NCBI RefSeq assembly: GCF_023509475.1
Contig: NZ_JAKSDZ010000020.1
Coordinates: 1 to 60,451, forward strand
Direction of reading: 5' to 3'
Source of the DNA: Aestuariirhabdus haliotis
GTDB lineage: Bacteria; Pseudomonadota; Gammaproteobacteria; Pseudomonadales; Aestuariirhabdaceae
Length of the DNA: 60,451 nt
The first letter of the stretch is position 1, and the number at the start of each line of letters is the position of its first letter. This document shows, piece after piece, positions 29,551-38,988 of this stretch. The translations under genes were made by a program, and so were the position numbers. Below the pieces are notes generated by a model. It did no database searches, had not been told where the DNA came from, and saw only the letters and a list, made by a program, of their open reading frames with translations.

Positions 29551-32500
29551 TCAGTTATAACTCAAGCTCACCTGCTCTTTGCCATAACGATCCTTCAACT
29601 CCTGAATCAACTCATCACTGGGCTCTACTCGCCACTCTTCTCCCAGACGGAGTGTGGCCCTGGCATCGTCGCGTAAATAGTCGAGCTGAACCAGTGTTCC
29701 TCCCGAATGTTCGCCCAGCAGTTGTGCCAGCGAATCCGCAAAGCTACCGTGACATTGCTCGGCCGTCATGGCCAAATTCAGGAATCGGGCGTACTGCTGA
29801 CGGGCTTCAACAAGACTCATTAGACGTTTGGCGCGAACCTTTAAGCCTCCGGAATAATCATCAAAACTGACCTCGCCTTCGACAAATACCAGAGTATCTT
29901 TGGTGATCAGATGCTGGTATTGCTCGTAACAATCGGCAAAGATCGATACTTCCATACGACCACTGCGATCATCCAGGGTAATAAAGGCCATTTTGTCGCC
30001 ACGCTTATTCTTCATCACGCGCGATGCAACAATTAACCCCGACAGGTTCTGACTCTCCCGTGCAGGCTTGAGATCATTGATACGGTTACGGACAAAATGT
30101 CGTAACTCTTTCTCATATTCATCAATGGGATGACCGGTCAGGTAGATACCCAGAGTGTCTTTTTCACCCTTGAGGCGCTCTTTATCAGTCAACTCCCTGG
30201 CGTTCATAAACTGCTCGTAGGCACTACTTTCACCGACCGCAACCAATTCACCGAAGAGGTCGGTATGGCCACTATCGATACTTTTGGCCGACTGACCTGC
30301 AGCCTTGATAGCATCTTCCATCGCCGCCAGCAAAATGGCCCTGCGCTGCCCCAACGTCAGCTCGCCGGCAGGCGCTAGTTTATCGAGAGCACCGGCTCGG
30401 ACCAGTGCTTCCAGAACCCGCTTATTGATCTTCTTGACGTCCACCCGCTTGCAGAAATCGAACAAATCGATAAACGCGCCGCCCCGTTGGCGAGCCAACT
30501 GAATCGCCTCGATAGGCCCTTCACCAACACCTTTGATCGCACCCAGACCATAAACGATTTCATTGCGCTCATTGACGGTAAACCGATATTCACTGCCGCT
30601 CACATCCGGAGGCACAATCACCAGCTTCATTTCACGACACTCTTCGATCAGGGTCACGATTTTATCGGTGTTTTGCATATCAGCCGTGAGCACGGCTGCC
30701 ATAAACGGAGCGGGATAATGGGTTTTCAGCCAGAGCGTTTGGAAAGACACCAGGGCATAGGCCGCCGAGTGAGACTTGTTGAATCCGTAGCCGGCAAACT
30801 TTTCCATCAGGTCAAAGATCGGACCGGACAGGTCTTCATCAATACCGCGCCCCTTGGCTCCATCCATAAAGAGCACACGCTGCTTGGCCATCTCCTCGGG
30901 CTTTTTCTTACCCATGGCTCGCCGCAACAGATCGGCTCCACCCAGGGTGAAACCGGCCAGCACCTGGGCAATCTGCATGACCTGTTCCTGATACAGAATG
31001 ATGCCATAGGTGGGCTCCAGTACAGGTATCAAATCGTCATGTTGATAGTCCGAGTGAGGATAGGATAGCTTTTCCCGGCCGTGTTTTCGGTTGATAAAGT
31101 CATCTACCATGCCCGAGCCGAGCGGCCCGGGACGGAACAGTGCCACCAGGGCGATGATATCTTCAAAATTACTGGGCTGCAGGCGCTTGATCAGGTCCTT
31201 CATGCCCCTTGATTCAAGCTGGAATACCGCAGTAGTTTCGGCCCGCTTGAGGAGATCGAAGGACGCCTTGTCCTCAAGATCAATCTGCATAATATCCAGC
31301 GGGGGCTCATCGCTTTGAGCCCGTACCTTATTGACCGTATCCAGGGCCCAGTTAACGATGGTCAGAGTCCTTAGCCCCAGGAAGTCAAACTTCACCAGAC
31401 CAGCTGATTCTACATCGTTCTTGTCATACTGGGTCACCAGACTCTGGCCCTGCTCATCACAATAGAGCGGCGCAAAATCGGTCAATTTGGATGGAGCAAT
31501 AACTACCCCGCCCGCGTGCTTACCGACATTTCGGGTGATACCCTCGAGCTTGAGGGCCATCTCCCAGATCTCCCCGGCCTGCTCGTCTAGCTCGACGAAT
31601 TCCTTTAGGGCAGCCTCTTGCTCTATGGCTTTTTTCAGCGTCATGCCGACTTCGAAAGGAATCATCTTGGACAGTTTGTCAGCCAGACCATAGGACTTAC
31701 CCTGGACTCGAGCCACATCACGCACCACCGCTTTGGCTGCCATGGTACCAAAGGTAATGATCTGGGAGACGGCTTCACGGCCATAGGTTTCGGCCACATA
31801 ATCGATCACCCGATCCCGACCGTCCATACAGAAATCAACGTCGAAATCGGGCATCGAAACCCGCTCAGGGTTCAGGAACCGCTCGAACAGAAGATCGTAG
31901 GGAATTGGATCCAGATCGGTAATCTCCAGCGCATAAGCCACCAGCGAACCTGCACCCGAACCACGCCCAGGACCCACCGGGATACCATTGGCCTTGGACC
32001 AGCGAATGAAGTCCATAACAATCAGGAAGTATCCGGGAAAGCCCATCTGAATAATGATATCGAGTTCGAACTTGAGCCGATCATAATAGAGCTTGCGTTG
32101 CTCGGCGCACTGCTGCTCATCCAGCCCTTCCAGCACCGGTTTCAAGCGCATTTCCAGCCCTTCCGAACTGGCCTGACGGAAATAGTCATCCATCGTCATC
32201 CCTTCCGGGACAGGATAGTCAGGCAGGAAATAGGTACCCAACTGCACTTCAATGGTGCAACGCCTGGCGATTTCGACACTGTTTTCCAAAGCTTCCGGGA
32301 GATCGGCAAACAGCTCGGACATCTCGGCAGGCGTTTTTAAATACTGTTCTTCACTGTACAGCCGTGGGCGCCTTGGGTCGTCTAACGCCCGGCCTTCACC
32401 CACACAGACACGGGTTTCGTGGGCCTCGTAGTCATCTTTATCGAGAAACATAACATCATTGGTTGCGACCACCGGACAGCCGGCGCGCTCCGCCAACGCC

Positions 32501-33054
32501 ACCGCCTGATGCAAATGCTCTTCATCACCGGCACGAGAGGTACGCTGTACTTCCAAATAAAAGCGATCACCAAACACGGCGCGCCATTCAGCCAATAGCT
32601 GTTCGGCATCATCAATATGTCCCGACATCAGAGCTTGACCTACTTCACCCTGACGAGCACCACACAAAGCAATCAAGCCCTCTGACGCTTGTTTGACCCA
32701 GTCGCGCTGAACCACAGCAATACCCTGCTTCTGGCCATGCTGGTAGCCGCGGGAAATCAACTCGGTAAGATTGCGATATCCATCCGCATTGGTAATCAGC
32801 AGTAGAAGTCGAGTCGGTGGCAAAGCCGGATCAAGGTTCTCCACCCACATGTCGGCACCGCAGATCGGTTTCAGCCCTGCGCCCATTGCACCGCCATAAA
32901 ACTTCACCAACGCGAACAGGTTGGATTGATCCGTCATGGCAACGGCGGGCATACCCATCCCGGAGACAGCAGCGATCAAGGGTTTAAGCCGAACCAGGCC
33001 ATCCACAAGGGAGTATTCCGTATGCAACCGGAGGTGAACAAACTGTGAAGACAT
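29551..33054 (-). CDS. dnaE: DNA polymerase III subunit alpha
   Basis: The replicative polymerase catalytic subunit, 1167 residues from the chosen start (E. coli 1160). The N-terminal PHP domain begins FVHLRLHTEYSLVDGLVRL. The polymerase active-site motif is PDFDVDFCMDGRDRVIDY, with GPGRGSGAGSLVAYALEI upstream. The C-terminal half carries the helix-hairpin-helix (VLEALVRAGALDKL), an OB fold (LSGLIVASRVMKNKRGDKMA) and the clamp-binding region. The open frame continues 18 codons upstream to 33108, but family alignment favours the MSSQFVHL start. It is preceded by a divergent solute-binding protein gene. Confidence 0.97.
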   Translation of the reverse strand: MSSQFVHLRLHTEYSLVDGLVRLKPLIAAVSGMGMPAVAMTDQSNLFALVKFYGGAMGAGLKPICGADMWVENLDPALPPTRLLLLITNADGYRNLTELISRGYQHGQKQGIAVVQRDWVKQASEGLIALCGARQGEVGQALMSGHIDDAEQLLAEWRAVFGDRFYLEVQRTSRAGDEEHLHQAVALAERAGCPVVATNDVMFLDKDDYEAHETRVCVGEGRALDDPRRPRLYSEEQYLKTPAEMSELFADLPEALENSVEIARRCTIEVQLGTYFLPDYPVPEGMTMDDYFRQASSEGLEMRLKPVLEGLDEQQCAEQRKLYYDRLKFELDIIIQMGFPGYFLIVMDFIRWSKANGIPVGPGRGSGAGSLVAYALEITDLDPIPYDLLFERFLNPERVSMPDFDVDFCMDGRDRVIDYVAETYGREAVSQIITFGTMAAKAVVRDVARVQGKSYGLADKLSKMIPFEVGMTLKKAIEQEAALKEFVELDEQAGEIWEMALKLEGITRNVGKHAGGVVIAPSKLTDFAPLYCDEQGQSLVTQYDKNDVESAGLVKFDFLGLRTLTIVNWALDTVNKVRAQSDEPPLDIMQIDLEDKASFDLLKRAETTAVFQLESRGMKDLIKRLQPSNFEDIIALVALFRPGPLGSGMVDDFINRKHGREKLSYPHSDYQHDDLIPVLEPTYGIILYQEQVMQIAQVLAGFTLGGADLLRRAMGKKKPEEMAKQRVLFMDGAKGRGIDEDLSGPIFDLMEKFAGYGFNKSHSAAYALVSFQTLWLKTHYPAPFMAAVLTADMQNTDKIVTLIEECREMKLVIVPPDVSGSEYRFTVNERNEIVYGLGAIKGVGEGPIEAIQLARQRGGAFIDLFDFCKRVDVKKINKRVLEALVRAGALDKLAPAGELTLGQRRAILLAAMEDAIKAAGQSAKSIDSGHTDLFGELVAVGESSAYEQFMNARELTDKERLKGEKDTLGIYLTGHPIDEYEKELRHFVRNRINDLKPARESQNLSGLIVASRVMKNKRGDKMAFITLDDRSGRMEVSIFADCYEQYQHLITKDTLVFVEGEVSFDDYSGGLKVRAKRLMSLVEARQQYARFLNLAMTAEQCHGSFADSLAQLLGEHSGGTLVQLDYLRDDARATLRLGEEWRVEPSDELIQELKDRYGKEQVSLSYN

Positions 33055-33170
33055 AAGAGCAGAACTACCAGCTAAAGTAATGGGCCATCTTAGCAGTACC
33101 CAAGGCATTGGTTAACCGCTAGAATAGAGTCTCGTTGAATCTAACGTGCACTGGCAGGAAGCTGTGTTTG

Positions 33171-34064
33171 ATGGAGGGCAGCTCGCCAATACCAGCTATG
33201 ATGCATCGCAATCTGTTTTTTGGGCCAATCCCCCTGGCCAGCTTGATACTGGCCTTCTTAGGCTCCTATAGCCAGAGCCTGTTGGCCGCAGAAAGATCCT
33301 GTAACTCCCTGACATTCAGTGGCAATTCTGAATACCCACCTATTCTCTGGCGTGACCCTGACAATCCGGACAAACTGACCGGCGTCGTTGTCGAGGTTCT
33401 GGAGATGGCGCTATCCCCTATTAATATTAATTTGAATGCTCAATATGTAGGGCCCTGGTCAAGGGCCCAAAAGAAAGCACAAAAAGGTGAAATTGACGGA
33501 CTAGCCGGTGCTTTTTTTACCATCCAACGCACCAGTTATCTGGACTATATTGAGCCAGCGCTCATGCAGATTCCCAGTGTTGTATTTGTCCGAGAAGGTA
33601 GTCGCGCGCAAGATCACACCCGTGGTTCTCTCACCCATTGGGATCAACTCAAGCCCCTGCGGGGAGTGACCCTGATTAATAACAGTTTCGGGCAGGAGTT
33701 TGATACTTACGCCAAGCAGGAGCTTAACATTCATACCGTTCGGTCAGTCACCCTGGCGTTTAATACACTGCTGGCAGGACGATCCGACTATCTGGTGTAC
33801 GAACTGCAACCGGGCCTGGCCTACAGCGATGCTATGGGAATCACCGCCAAAGTTCGCCACCTGTATCCTCATGTTAATTCCGAGGCGCTCCATATCACCA
33901 TGGCCAAGCGATCCCCCTGCAACACAACCGAGATAAAAGAACATATTGCGACTTTTCTGAACAATCATATGGACCCAGAAACCATAGATAGAATCACCCT
34001 GAAATACCGACATAAATGGCAAGAACAGGTTAACGGGTTAGCGACCACCAAAAATGAGTCTTAA
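33171..34064 (+). CDS. Periplasmic solute-binding protein (SBP family 3-like)
   Basis: A protein of 297 residues from the chosen ATG. It begins with a signal peptide (NLFFGPIPLASLILAFLGSY, cleavage near LLAAE) and continues as a type II periplasmic binding fold: EYPPILWRDPDNPDKLTGVVVEV, then GEIDGLAGAFFTIQRTSYLDY, then LRGVTLINNSFGQEF. Proteins of this kind bind amino acids or similar small solutes. No permease or ATPase lies nearby, so it may be an orphan sensor or scavenging protein. The frame opens at 33135; the ATG at 33171 has AGGAAG nine bases before it. It sits on the opposite strand between dnaE and rnhB, a place normally empty in relatives. Confidence 0.75.
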   Translation: MEGSSPIPAMMHRNLFFGPIPLASLILAFLGSYSQSLLAAERSCNSLTFSGNSEYPPILWRDPDNPDKLTGVVVEVLEMALSPININLNAQYVGPWSRAQKKAQKGEIDGLAGAFFTIQRTSYLDYIEPALMQIPSVVFVREGSRAQDHTRGSLTHWDQLKPLRGVTLINNSFGQEFDTYAKQELNIHTVRSVTLAFNTLLAGRSDYLVYELQPGLAYSDAMGITAKVRHLYPHVNSEALHITMAKRSPCNTTEIKEHIATFLNNHMDPETIDRITLKYRHKWQEQVNGLATTKNES

Positions 34065-34133
34065 CAGGCTGTAGAGCGCTATCAGCAAGCGAAATATGTG
34101 TGCGGGAAGAATCAAGAAGCCAAATGTTTGGTA

Positions 34134-34736
34134 TTAGACTTCCAGTAAACGACGCACAGGCCCAAACGAACGACGATGGCTCGGGGTCACTCCCAGCTTT
34201 TGCAATGCTTCCAGATGCGCCTTGGTCGGGTAACCTTTATGCTTCGCTATACCATAACCGGGATACTCAAGGTCGAGCTCAATCATTTCCCGATCACGAA
34301 CCACTTTAGCCAAAATCGAAGCAGCTGAAATCTCAGCCACTCGACCATCACCCTGAATTACCGCCTCGGCTTTGCAAGGAAGCGAGGGGCAACGATTACC
34401 ATCTATGAGTGCCAGATCGGGTTGTACTTGCAGACCCGCCACCGCCCTTTGCATAGCAAGCATAGTCGCCTGGAGAATATTCAACCGGTCAATTTCCTCG
34501 ACCGAGGCCCGAGCCACACACCAGCAAAGGGCGCGCTGCTGGATAATCTCAAACAGCGCCTCCCGGCGTTTCTCTGTCAACTTCTTGGAATCATTCAACC
34601 CCTCAATGGGTTGAGCCGGATCCAGGATCACTGCTGCGGTCACAACATCACCACAAAGCGGACCCCGTCCGACTTCATCGACACCGGCGACCAGGCGCTG
34701 CGCGTCAGAACTGCTTTCAAACAAAGAAAACTGCAT
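34134..34736 (-). CDS. rnhB: Ribonuclease HII
   Basis: Ribonuclease HII, 200 residues, which removes RNA (including single ribonucleotides) from RNA-DNA hybrids. The catalytic DEDD set is seen in [17 protein letters not shown] and [11 protein letters not shown], in LIDGN, and in [17 protein letters not shown]. The frame extends 14 codons upstream into lpxB, but the ATG at 34736 has GGAG five bases before it and lies just after the lpxB stop. Last gene of the lpxD-fabZ-lpxA-lpxB-rnhB run. Confidence 0.96.
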   Translation of the reverse strand: MQFSLFESSSDAQRLVAGVDEVGRGPLCGDVVTAAVILDPAQPIEGLNDSKKLTEKRREALFEIIQQRALCWCVARASVEEIDRLNILQATMLAMQRAVAGLQVQPDLALIDGNRCPSLPCKAEAVIQGDGRVAEISAASILAKVVRDREMIELDLEYPGYGIAKHKGYPTKAHLEALQKLGVTPSHRRSFGPVRRLLEV

Positions 34737-34738
34737 AC

Positions 34739-35908
34739 CTACTCCGCAACTAAAGCCAATACGGCTTCCGCGGCGCAATTGCTGGCATCTCGAGCCAACA
34801 ACTGATGAATCTTTTGATACTCTGGTAACAGTTCCTCGGTCCGATGAAAACTAGCCAACACCGCGTCGGTCAGCTTTTCAGGCGTGGCGTCATCCTGTAT
34901 CAGTTCTGGCACCAGTTCTTTGCCAGCCAACAAATTAGGCAGCGAAACAAAGGGAATTTTGACCAGGCGCGAGGCAATGCGGTAGGTCATTGGCGATACT
35001 CTGTACGCCACTACCATGGGTTTTTTTAGCAGCGTCGCTTCCAGTGTCGCCGTGCCAGACGCAATCAAAATACTATCGGCTGCCGCCATCGCTTCGCGAG
35101 ACTTTCCCAGCACCAGAGTGATATCGAGTTCAGGCGCCAGCTCGCTGCACAGGGTTTCCAATTGTCGATATCGGGCTTCGTTAACGCAGGGAATGACAAA
35201 ACGAAAACCGCCAGCCAGCGAGCAGCGTTTGGCCACTTCCAAAAATAATGGAGCTAGCATTCCCACTTCGCCCTCTCGGCTGCCCGGCAGGACTGCCAAT
35301 AGCTTCTGCCCAGGCAGTACCTTAAGGCCCAGCTCAGAGCGCGCATCCTCAACATCGATATCATGTGGAATACTGTCCGCCAAGGGATGCCCGACAAAAC
35401 TGACTGGAACTCGATGTTGCCGATAAAAATCGGCTTCGAAAGGCAACAGGCAGAGCATATGATCAACCGAACGCGCTATTTTGAAAATTCTTTTTTGCCG
35501 CCAAGCCCACACTGACGGGCTGACATAATGCGCTGTCGGTATACCTGCCTGCTTGAGTTTTAGCTCAACGGGCAAGGTAAAATCAGGCGCATCGATACCG
35601 ATAAACAGGTCTGGAGGATTATCGAGCATATTACGAACCAAGCGCTTACGAATGCCCAACAGTTCGCGGATTCGACCCAACACCTCGATCAATCCCATGA
35701 CGGACAAGCGTTCCATCGGCACCATGGAATGGGCACCTTCGGCAATCATCAATGGGCCAGCTATACCGTCAAAAATCGCATTTGGGTAGCGGGCGAGAAT
35801 AGATCTAATCAAGCCCGAACCGAGAATATCGCCAGAGGCTTCTCCGGCAACGATTCCTATCCTGATGGGGCGCTCAGAAACCTTTATGGCTGGCGAGGAA
35901 GAGGTCAT
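34739..35908 (-). CDS. lpxB: Lipid-A-disaccharide synthase
   Basis: A GT19 glycosyltransferase, 389 residues from the chosen start, that joins UDP-diacylglucosamine and lipid X to form the lipid A disaccharide at the inner membrane. Visible: [59 protein letters not shown] and LPGSREGEV. The frame opens at 35932; the ATG at 35908 gives an N-terminus closer to the family. It follows lpxA by 57 bases. Confidence 0.96.
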   Translation of the reverse strand: MTSSSPAIKVSERPIRIGIVAGEASGDILGSGLIRSILARYPNAIFDGIAGPLMIAEGAHSMVPMERLSVMGLIEVLGRIRELLGIRKRLVRNMLDNPPDLFIGIDAPDFTLPVELKLKQAGIPTAHYVSPSVWAWRQKRIFKIARSVDHMLCLLPFEADFYRQHRVPVSFVGHPLADSIPHDIDVEDARSELGLKVLPGQKLLAVLPGSREGEVGMLAPLFLEVAKRCSLAGGFRFVIPCVNEARYRQLETLCSELAPELDITLVLGKSREAMAAADSILIASGTATLEATLLKKPMVVAYRVSPMTYRIASRLVKIPFVSLPNLLAGKELVPELIQDDATPEKLTDAVLASFHRTEELLPEYQKIHQLLARDASNCAAEAVLALVAE

Positions 35909-35965
35909 AAGAGCGCTCACAAAAACCAACATTAAGCGTCCGGAGCAAACCGAACGGATGGAAAA

Positions 35966-36772
35966 TTATCGTACAATGCCTCGAGTGGAGGTCTTGAGCG
36001 AGTCGATAAAGAGCTGTAATTCTGGCTCAGGGGACTCAATAGCCTGCAGCTCACCAAGCGCCACGTCCAGCGTTAACCCTTCACGGTAGGTCTTTTTATA
36101 GGCCTTTCTCAAGCTTTGCATCAAAGGTTTGCTGTATCCCCGGCGCTTCATACCCTCAAAATTCATACCGTTGGCTTTCGCAGGATGCCCGGAAACCATG
36201 ACAAATGCAGGGACGTCTTTTAGCACTATCGCACCCGCCGCACACATGCTATAGGAACCCACTCGACAGAACTGATGCACCCCACTCATGGCCGAGAGAA
36301 TTGCACCATCCCCAATATGGACATGGCCAGCAATGCCAGCATAGTTAGCCAAAATGCAACCATTTCCAATAACGCAGTCATGACCAACATGCGTATAGGC
36401 CATAAACAAATTGTCACTGCCAATGAGAGTTAAGGATTCATCCTGAACCGTACCGCGGTGAATTGTGCAGGACTCACGAAAAACATTGTTATCACCAACG
36501 ACCAGCCTGGTAGGTTCACCAGAGTATTTTTTATCCTGGCAATCTTCCCCAATCGAGGCAAATTGAAAAATTTCGTTGTTACGCCCCAGGGTTGTCGGCC
36601 CCTTCACCACCACATGAGAGTGAAGTACCGAACCTTCACCAATTTCAACCTCAGGGCCCACCAGGGTCCAGGGTCCAATCTCAACATTGGCACCAATAAT
36701 CGCACTGGAGTCGACAATGGCAGACTCATGTATTTTGGCAGAGGGATGAATTCCAGGGCTGGTCTGGCTCAA
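35966..36772 (-). CDS. lpxA: UDP-N-acetylglucosamine acyltransferase
   Basis: The first enzyme of lipid A synthesis, 268 residues: a trimeric left-handed beta-helix built of hexapeptide repeats (IHPSAKIHESAIVDSSAIIG and following). The catalytic histidine lies in YTHVGHDCVIGN, and KANGMNFEGMKRRG marks the C-terminal helix region. The frame opens at an ATG at 36796 overlapping fabZ by 22 bases. A TTG at 36772, two bases after the fabZ stop, has AAGGA nine bases upstream and matches the family length better, so I chose it; the ATG remains possible. Confidence 0.94.
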   Translation of the reverse strand: MSQTSPGIHPSAKIHESAIVDSSAIIGANVEIGPWTLVGPEVEIGEGSVLHSHVVVKGPTTLGRNNEIFQFASIGEDCQDKKYSGEPTRLVVGDNNVFRESCTIHRGTVQDESLTLIGSDNLFMAYTHVGHDCVIGNGCILANYAGIAGHVHIGDGAILSAMSGVHQFCRVGSYSMCAAGAIVLKDVPAFVMVSGHPAKANGMNFEGMKRRGYSKPLMQSLRKAYKKTYREGLTLDVALGELQAIESPEPELQLFIDSLKTSTRGIVR

Positions 36773-36774
36773 GA

Positions 36775-37212
36775 TCAGAGTTCCTTTTTTGCACAAATGA
36801 TTTCAGCGGAGCTTACAACTTTATCATTCACCAAACCCTGGCAAGAAAACTTCCATATATCACGACGCTGAGTGATAAATTGGGCCCGTAGATCAAGGCG
36901 ATCCCCGGGTACTACAGGTTGTTTAAATCGAACTTTATCGGCTCCAGCAAAATAATACACACTGGTGTCTTCCTTGGTTTTTCCACCCATACTAAAACCA
37001 AGAATTCCGGCTGCCTGGGCCATTGCTTCAATAATCAGAACGCCGGGCATAATGGGATGACCGGGGAAATGCCCGTTAAAAAATTCTTCATTGACGCTCA
37101 CATTTTTATAGCAAGCGATGGTATTGGCTTCCAGGTCAATATCAACAACCCTGTCAACCAACAAAAAGGGGTAACGCTGAGGAAGGTATTCCTTTATCTG
37201 CTCAATAGTCAT
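36775..37212 (-). CDS. fabZ: 3-hydroxyacyl-ACP dehydratase FabZ
   Basis: A 145-residue hotdog-fold dehydratase of type II fatty acid synthesis. [14 protein letters not shown] and the catalytic [20 protein letters not shown] (histidine within GHFPGHP) are unmistakable. A GTG two codons earlier (37218) opens the frame; the ATG at 37212 is the usual start. It lies between lpxD and lpxA, as in all relatives, linking fatty acid supply to lipid A acylation. Confidence 0.97.
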   Translation of the reverse strand: MTIEQIKEYLPQRYPFLLVDRVVDIDLEANTIACYKNVSVNEEFFNGHFPGHPIMPGVLIIEAMAQAAGILGFSMGGKTKEDTSVYYFAGADKVRFKQPVVPGDRLDLRAQFITQRRDIWKFSCQGLVNDKVVSSAEIICAKKEL

Positions 37213-37274
37213 TGTCACTTTGTAATACCCACTAAAATACGTTGATTCCAGCCATTAAGTCGTAACGGCTAAAA

Positions 37275-38303
37275 TTATGATCGGCCAGCCTCAAGCTTCT
37301 TTAAGCGCTTGGCCAAGTCATCCAACTGTCTAAACCGAACCGCATGTTTACGCCACTCACGAGCAGGCATCACTGACCCTGCTCCAGAAGAATAAACACC
37401 CGGATCACTAATCGATTTGGTTACAGTGCCCTGCCCCATGATCTGAACATCATCAGCAATGGTGAGGTGGCCCGCAAAACCGGCTTGGCCAGCAATGATA
37501 CAGCGCTTACCGATGGTTGTACTACCAGAAATTCCGACACAAGAGGCTATTGCTGTACCTTCACCGATAATAACGTTATGCGCGATCTGGATCAGGTTAT
37601 CCAATTTGGCTCCATCACGAATTTCAGTATTATCGAGCGCTCCACGGTCAATCGTGGTATTGGCGCCAACCTCAACATTGTCACCAATAATAACGCCACC
37701 TATCTGGGCAATTTTATGCCAGCCATTCGGCCCCGGAGCATTACCAAAACCATCACCACCAATCACCGCACCGCTTTGGATTATACACCCCTTGCCGATG
37801 CTGATACCGTGATACACCGTGACATTTGGGAACAAATGAGTATTATCACCCACAACTGTATCGGCACCGATCACAGTACCGGCATCCAACCGCACACCCG
37901 CACCAATACGAGCACCCTCGGCCACAACCACATTCGGACCTATACAAGCTGTTGCGTCAACTTGCGCTAACGGGTGAACAACAGCGCTCTGATCAACCCC
38001 CGACGACGGAATAGGGCACGGATCGAACAGATGAGAAAGGATAGCGTAGCCAAGATAGGGATTCGTCAACACCAGAGCATTCCCCTGATATTGTTCAGCC
38101 GCTTTTTCTGTCAACAATACAGCACCCGCCTGGGTAGTCTCGAGGTGATGAGCATAAGAGGGATTGGCAAGAAAACTCAGCTGATTGCTCGTAGCCGTTT
38201 GCAAATTAGCCATGCTATCGACCCTATAATGCTGATCACCCTGAACTCTGGCATCAACTTTTAGGGCCAATTCAGCCAGATCGTAGCTACTTTTATGACT
38301 CAT
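37275..38303 (-). CDS. lpxD: UDP-3-O-acylglucosamine N-acyltransferase
   Basis: A 342-residue acyltransferase adding the N-linked hydroxyacyl chain in lipid A synthesis. It has an N-terminal uridine-binding domain (residues 1-100, with [20 protein letters not shown]) and a left-handed beta-helix ([20 protein letters not shown] and later repeats). The catalytic histidine lies in [20 protein letters not shown]. The frame opens at 38390, but the ATG at 38303 has GGAGA just upstream and gives the E. coli length. Confidence 0.97.
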   Translation of the reverse strand: MSHKSSYDLAELALKVDARVQGDQHYRVDSMANLQTATSNQLSFLANPSYAHHLETTQAGAVLLTEKAAEQYQGNALVLTNPYLGYAILSHLFDPCPIPSSGVDQSAVVHPLAQVDATACIGPNVVVAEGARIGAGVRLDAGTVIGADTVVGDNTHLFPNVTVYHGISIGKGCIIQSGAVIGGDGFGNAPGPNGWHKIAQIGGVIIGDNVEVGANTTIDRGALDNTEIRDGAKLDNLIQIAHNVIIGEGTAIASCVGISGSTTIGKRCIIAGQAGFAGHLTIADDVQIMGQGTVTKSISDPGVYSSGAGSVMPAREWRKHAVRFRQLDDLAKRLKKLEAGRS

Positions 38304-38454
38304 GCTTTTCTCCGCTAGGCACTGCAACTGCAGCGCATTATACCCATTTTCCGAAGCTTTAATGCTGACCTTCATAACCGAATAAGACAAAGGGGGACCG
38401 AAGCCCCCCCCCTGATATACATTTTTCTCTAGAACAGACTAACCCGCCGGCGAA

Positions 38455-38961
38455 TTAACTGCCTTTATTCAGCTGCTGAATTACCTTAGGGGTAATATCG
38501 ATAGCAGGGCTAGCAAACACCAGACTGCTACGTTCCAAAACCAGGTCATATCCCCCTTCCGCGACGACGGCCTTAATGGCCTTCTCTAACTTGGGACGCA
38601 GAGCATCGATTTCAGCCCGGTCGGCCTGGTTTTTTTGACTCTGTAACTGCTTGGACTTGTATTCAAAATCCTGTGCCTTACTTTGTAATTCCATTTGCAA
38701 CGCTTCTTTTTCACTTTCGCTCATAGCAGCACTGTCACGCTGAAACTTTTCTCGCAGGCGTTTACCCTCTTCTTCCAGCTTTTTTAACTCGTTAATCTGG
38801 CCTCCGAAACGCTCTTCGGCTTTCTTGGCATAGGCTTTCGCCGCGTCAGACTCCATCATCGCCATTTGGTAATTAACGACAGCTATTTTGGTTTCCGCCT
38901 GGACACCCGATACCGCTAAAAAACCCAAGGCCAGAATTACCAGCTGCATAAACTTGTTCAT
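38455..38961 (-). CDS. skp: Periplasmic chaperone Skp/OmpH
   Basis: A 168-residue Skp family chaperone that holds unfolded outer-membrane proteins in the periplasm for the BAM complex. It has a signal peptide (FMQLVILALGFLAVSGVQA), a short beta body (TKIAVVNYQMAMM) and long helical tentacles (roughly residues 45-115, charged and coiled-coil). The C-terminal VLERSSLVFASPAIDIT closes the body. It lies immediately downstream of bamA, its functional partner. Confidence 0.95.
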   Translation of the reverse strand: MNKFMQLVILALGFLAVSGVQAETKIAVVNYQMAMMESDAAKAYAKKAEERFGGQINELKKLEEEGKRLREKFQRDSAAMSESEKEALQMELQSKAQDFEYKSKQLQSQKNQADRAEIDALRPKLEKAIKAVVAEGGYDLVLERSSLVFASPAIDITPKVIQQLNKGS

Positions 38962-38988
38962 ACTTTCTCCTGCTCGTTTAAAGTCTTT

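Noticed and set aside
33197-33206. Third copy of the element core (TATGATGCAT) as a secondary attachment site
   Set aside because: A 10-bp match arises readily from ATG-ATG-CA codons at a gene start; the flanking arms do not match, and there is no inserted DNA.
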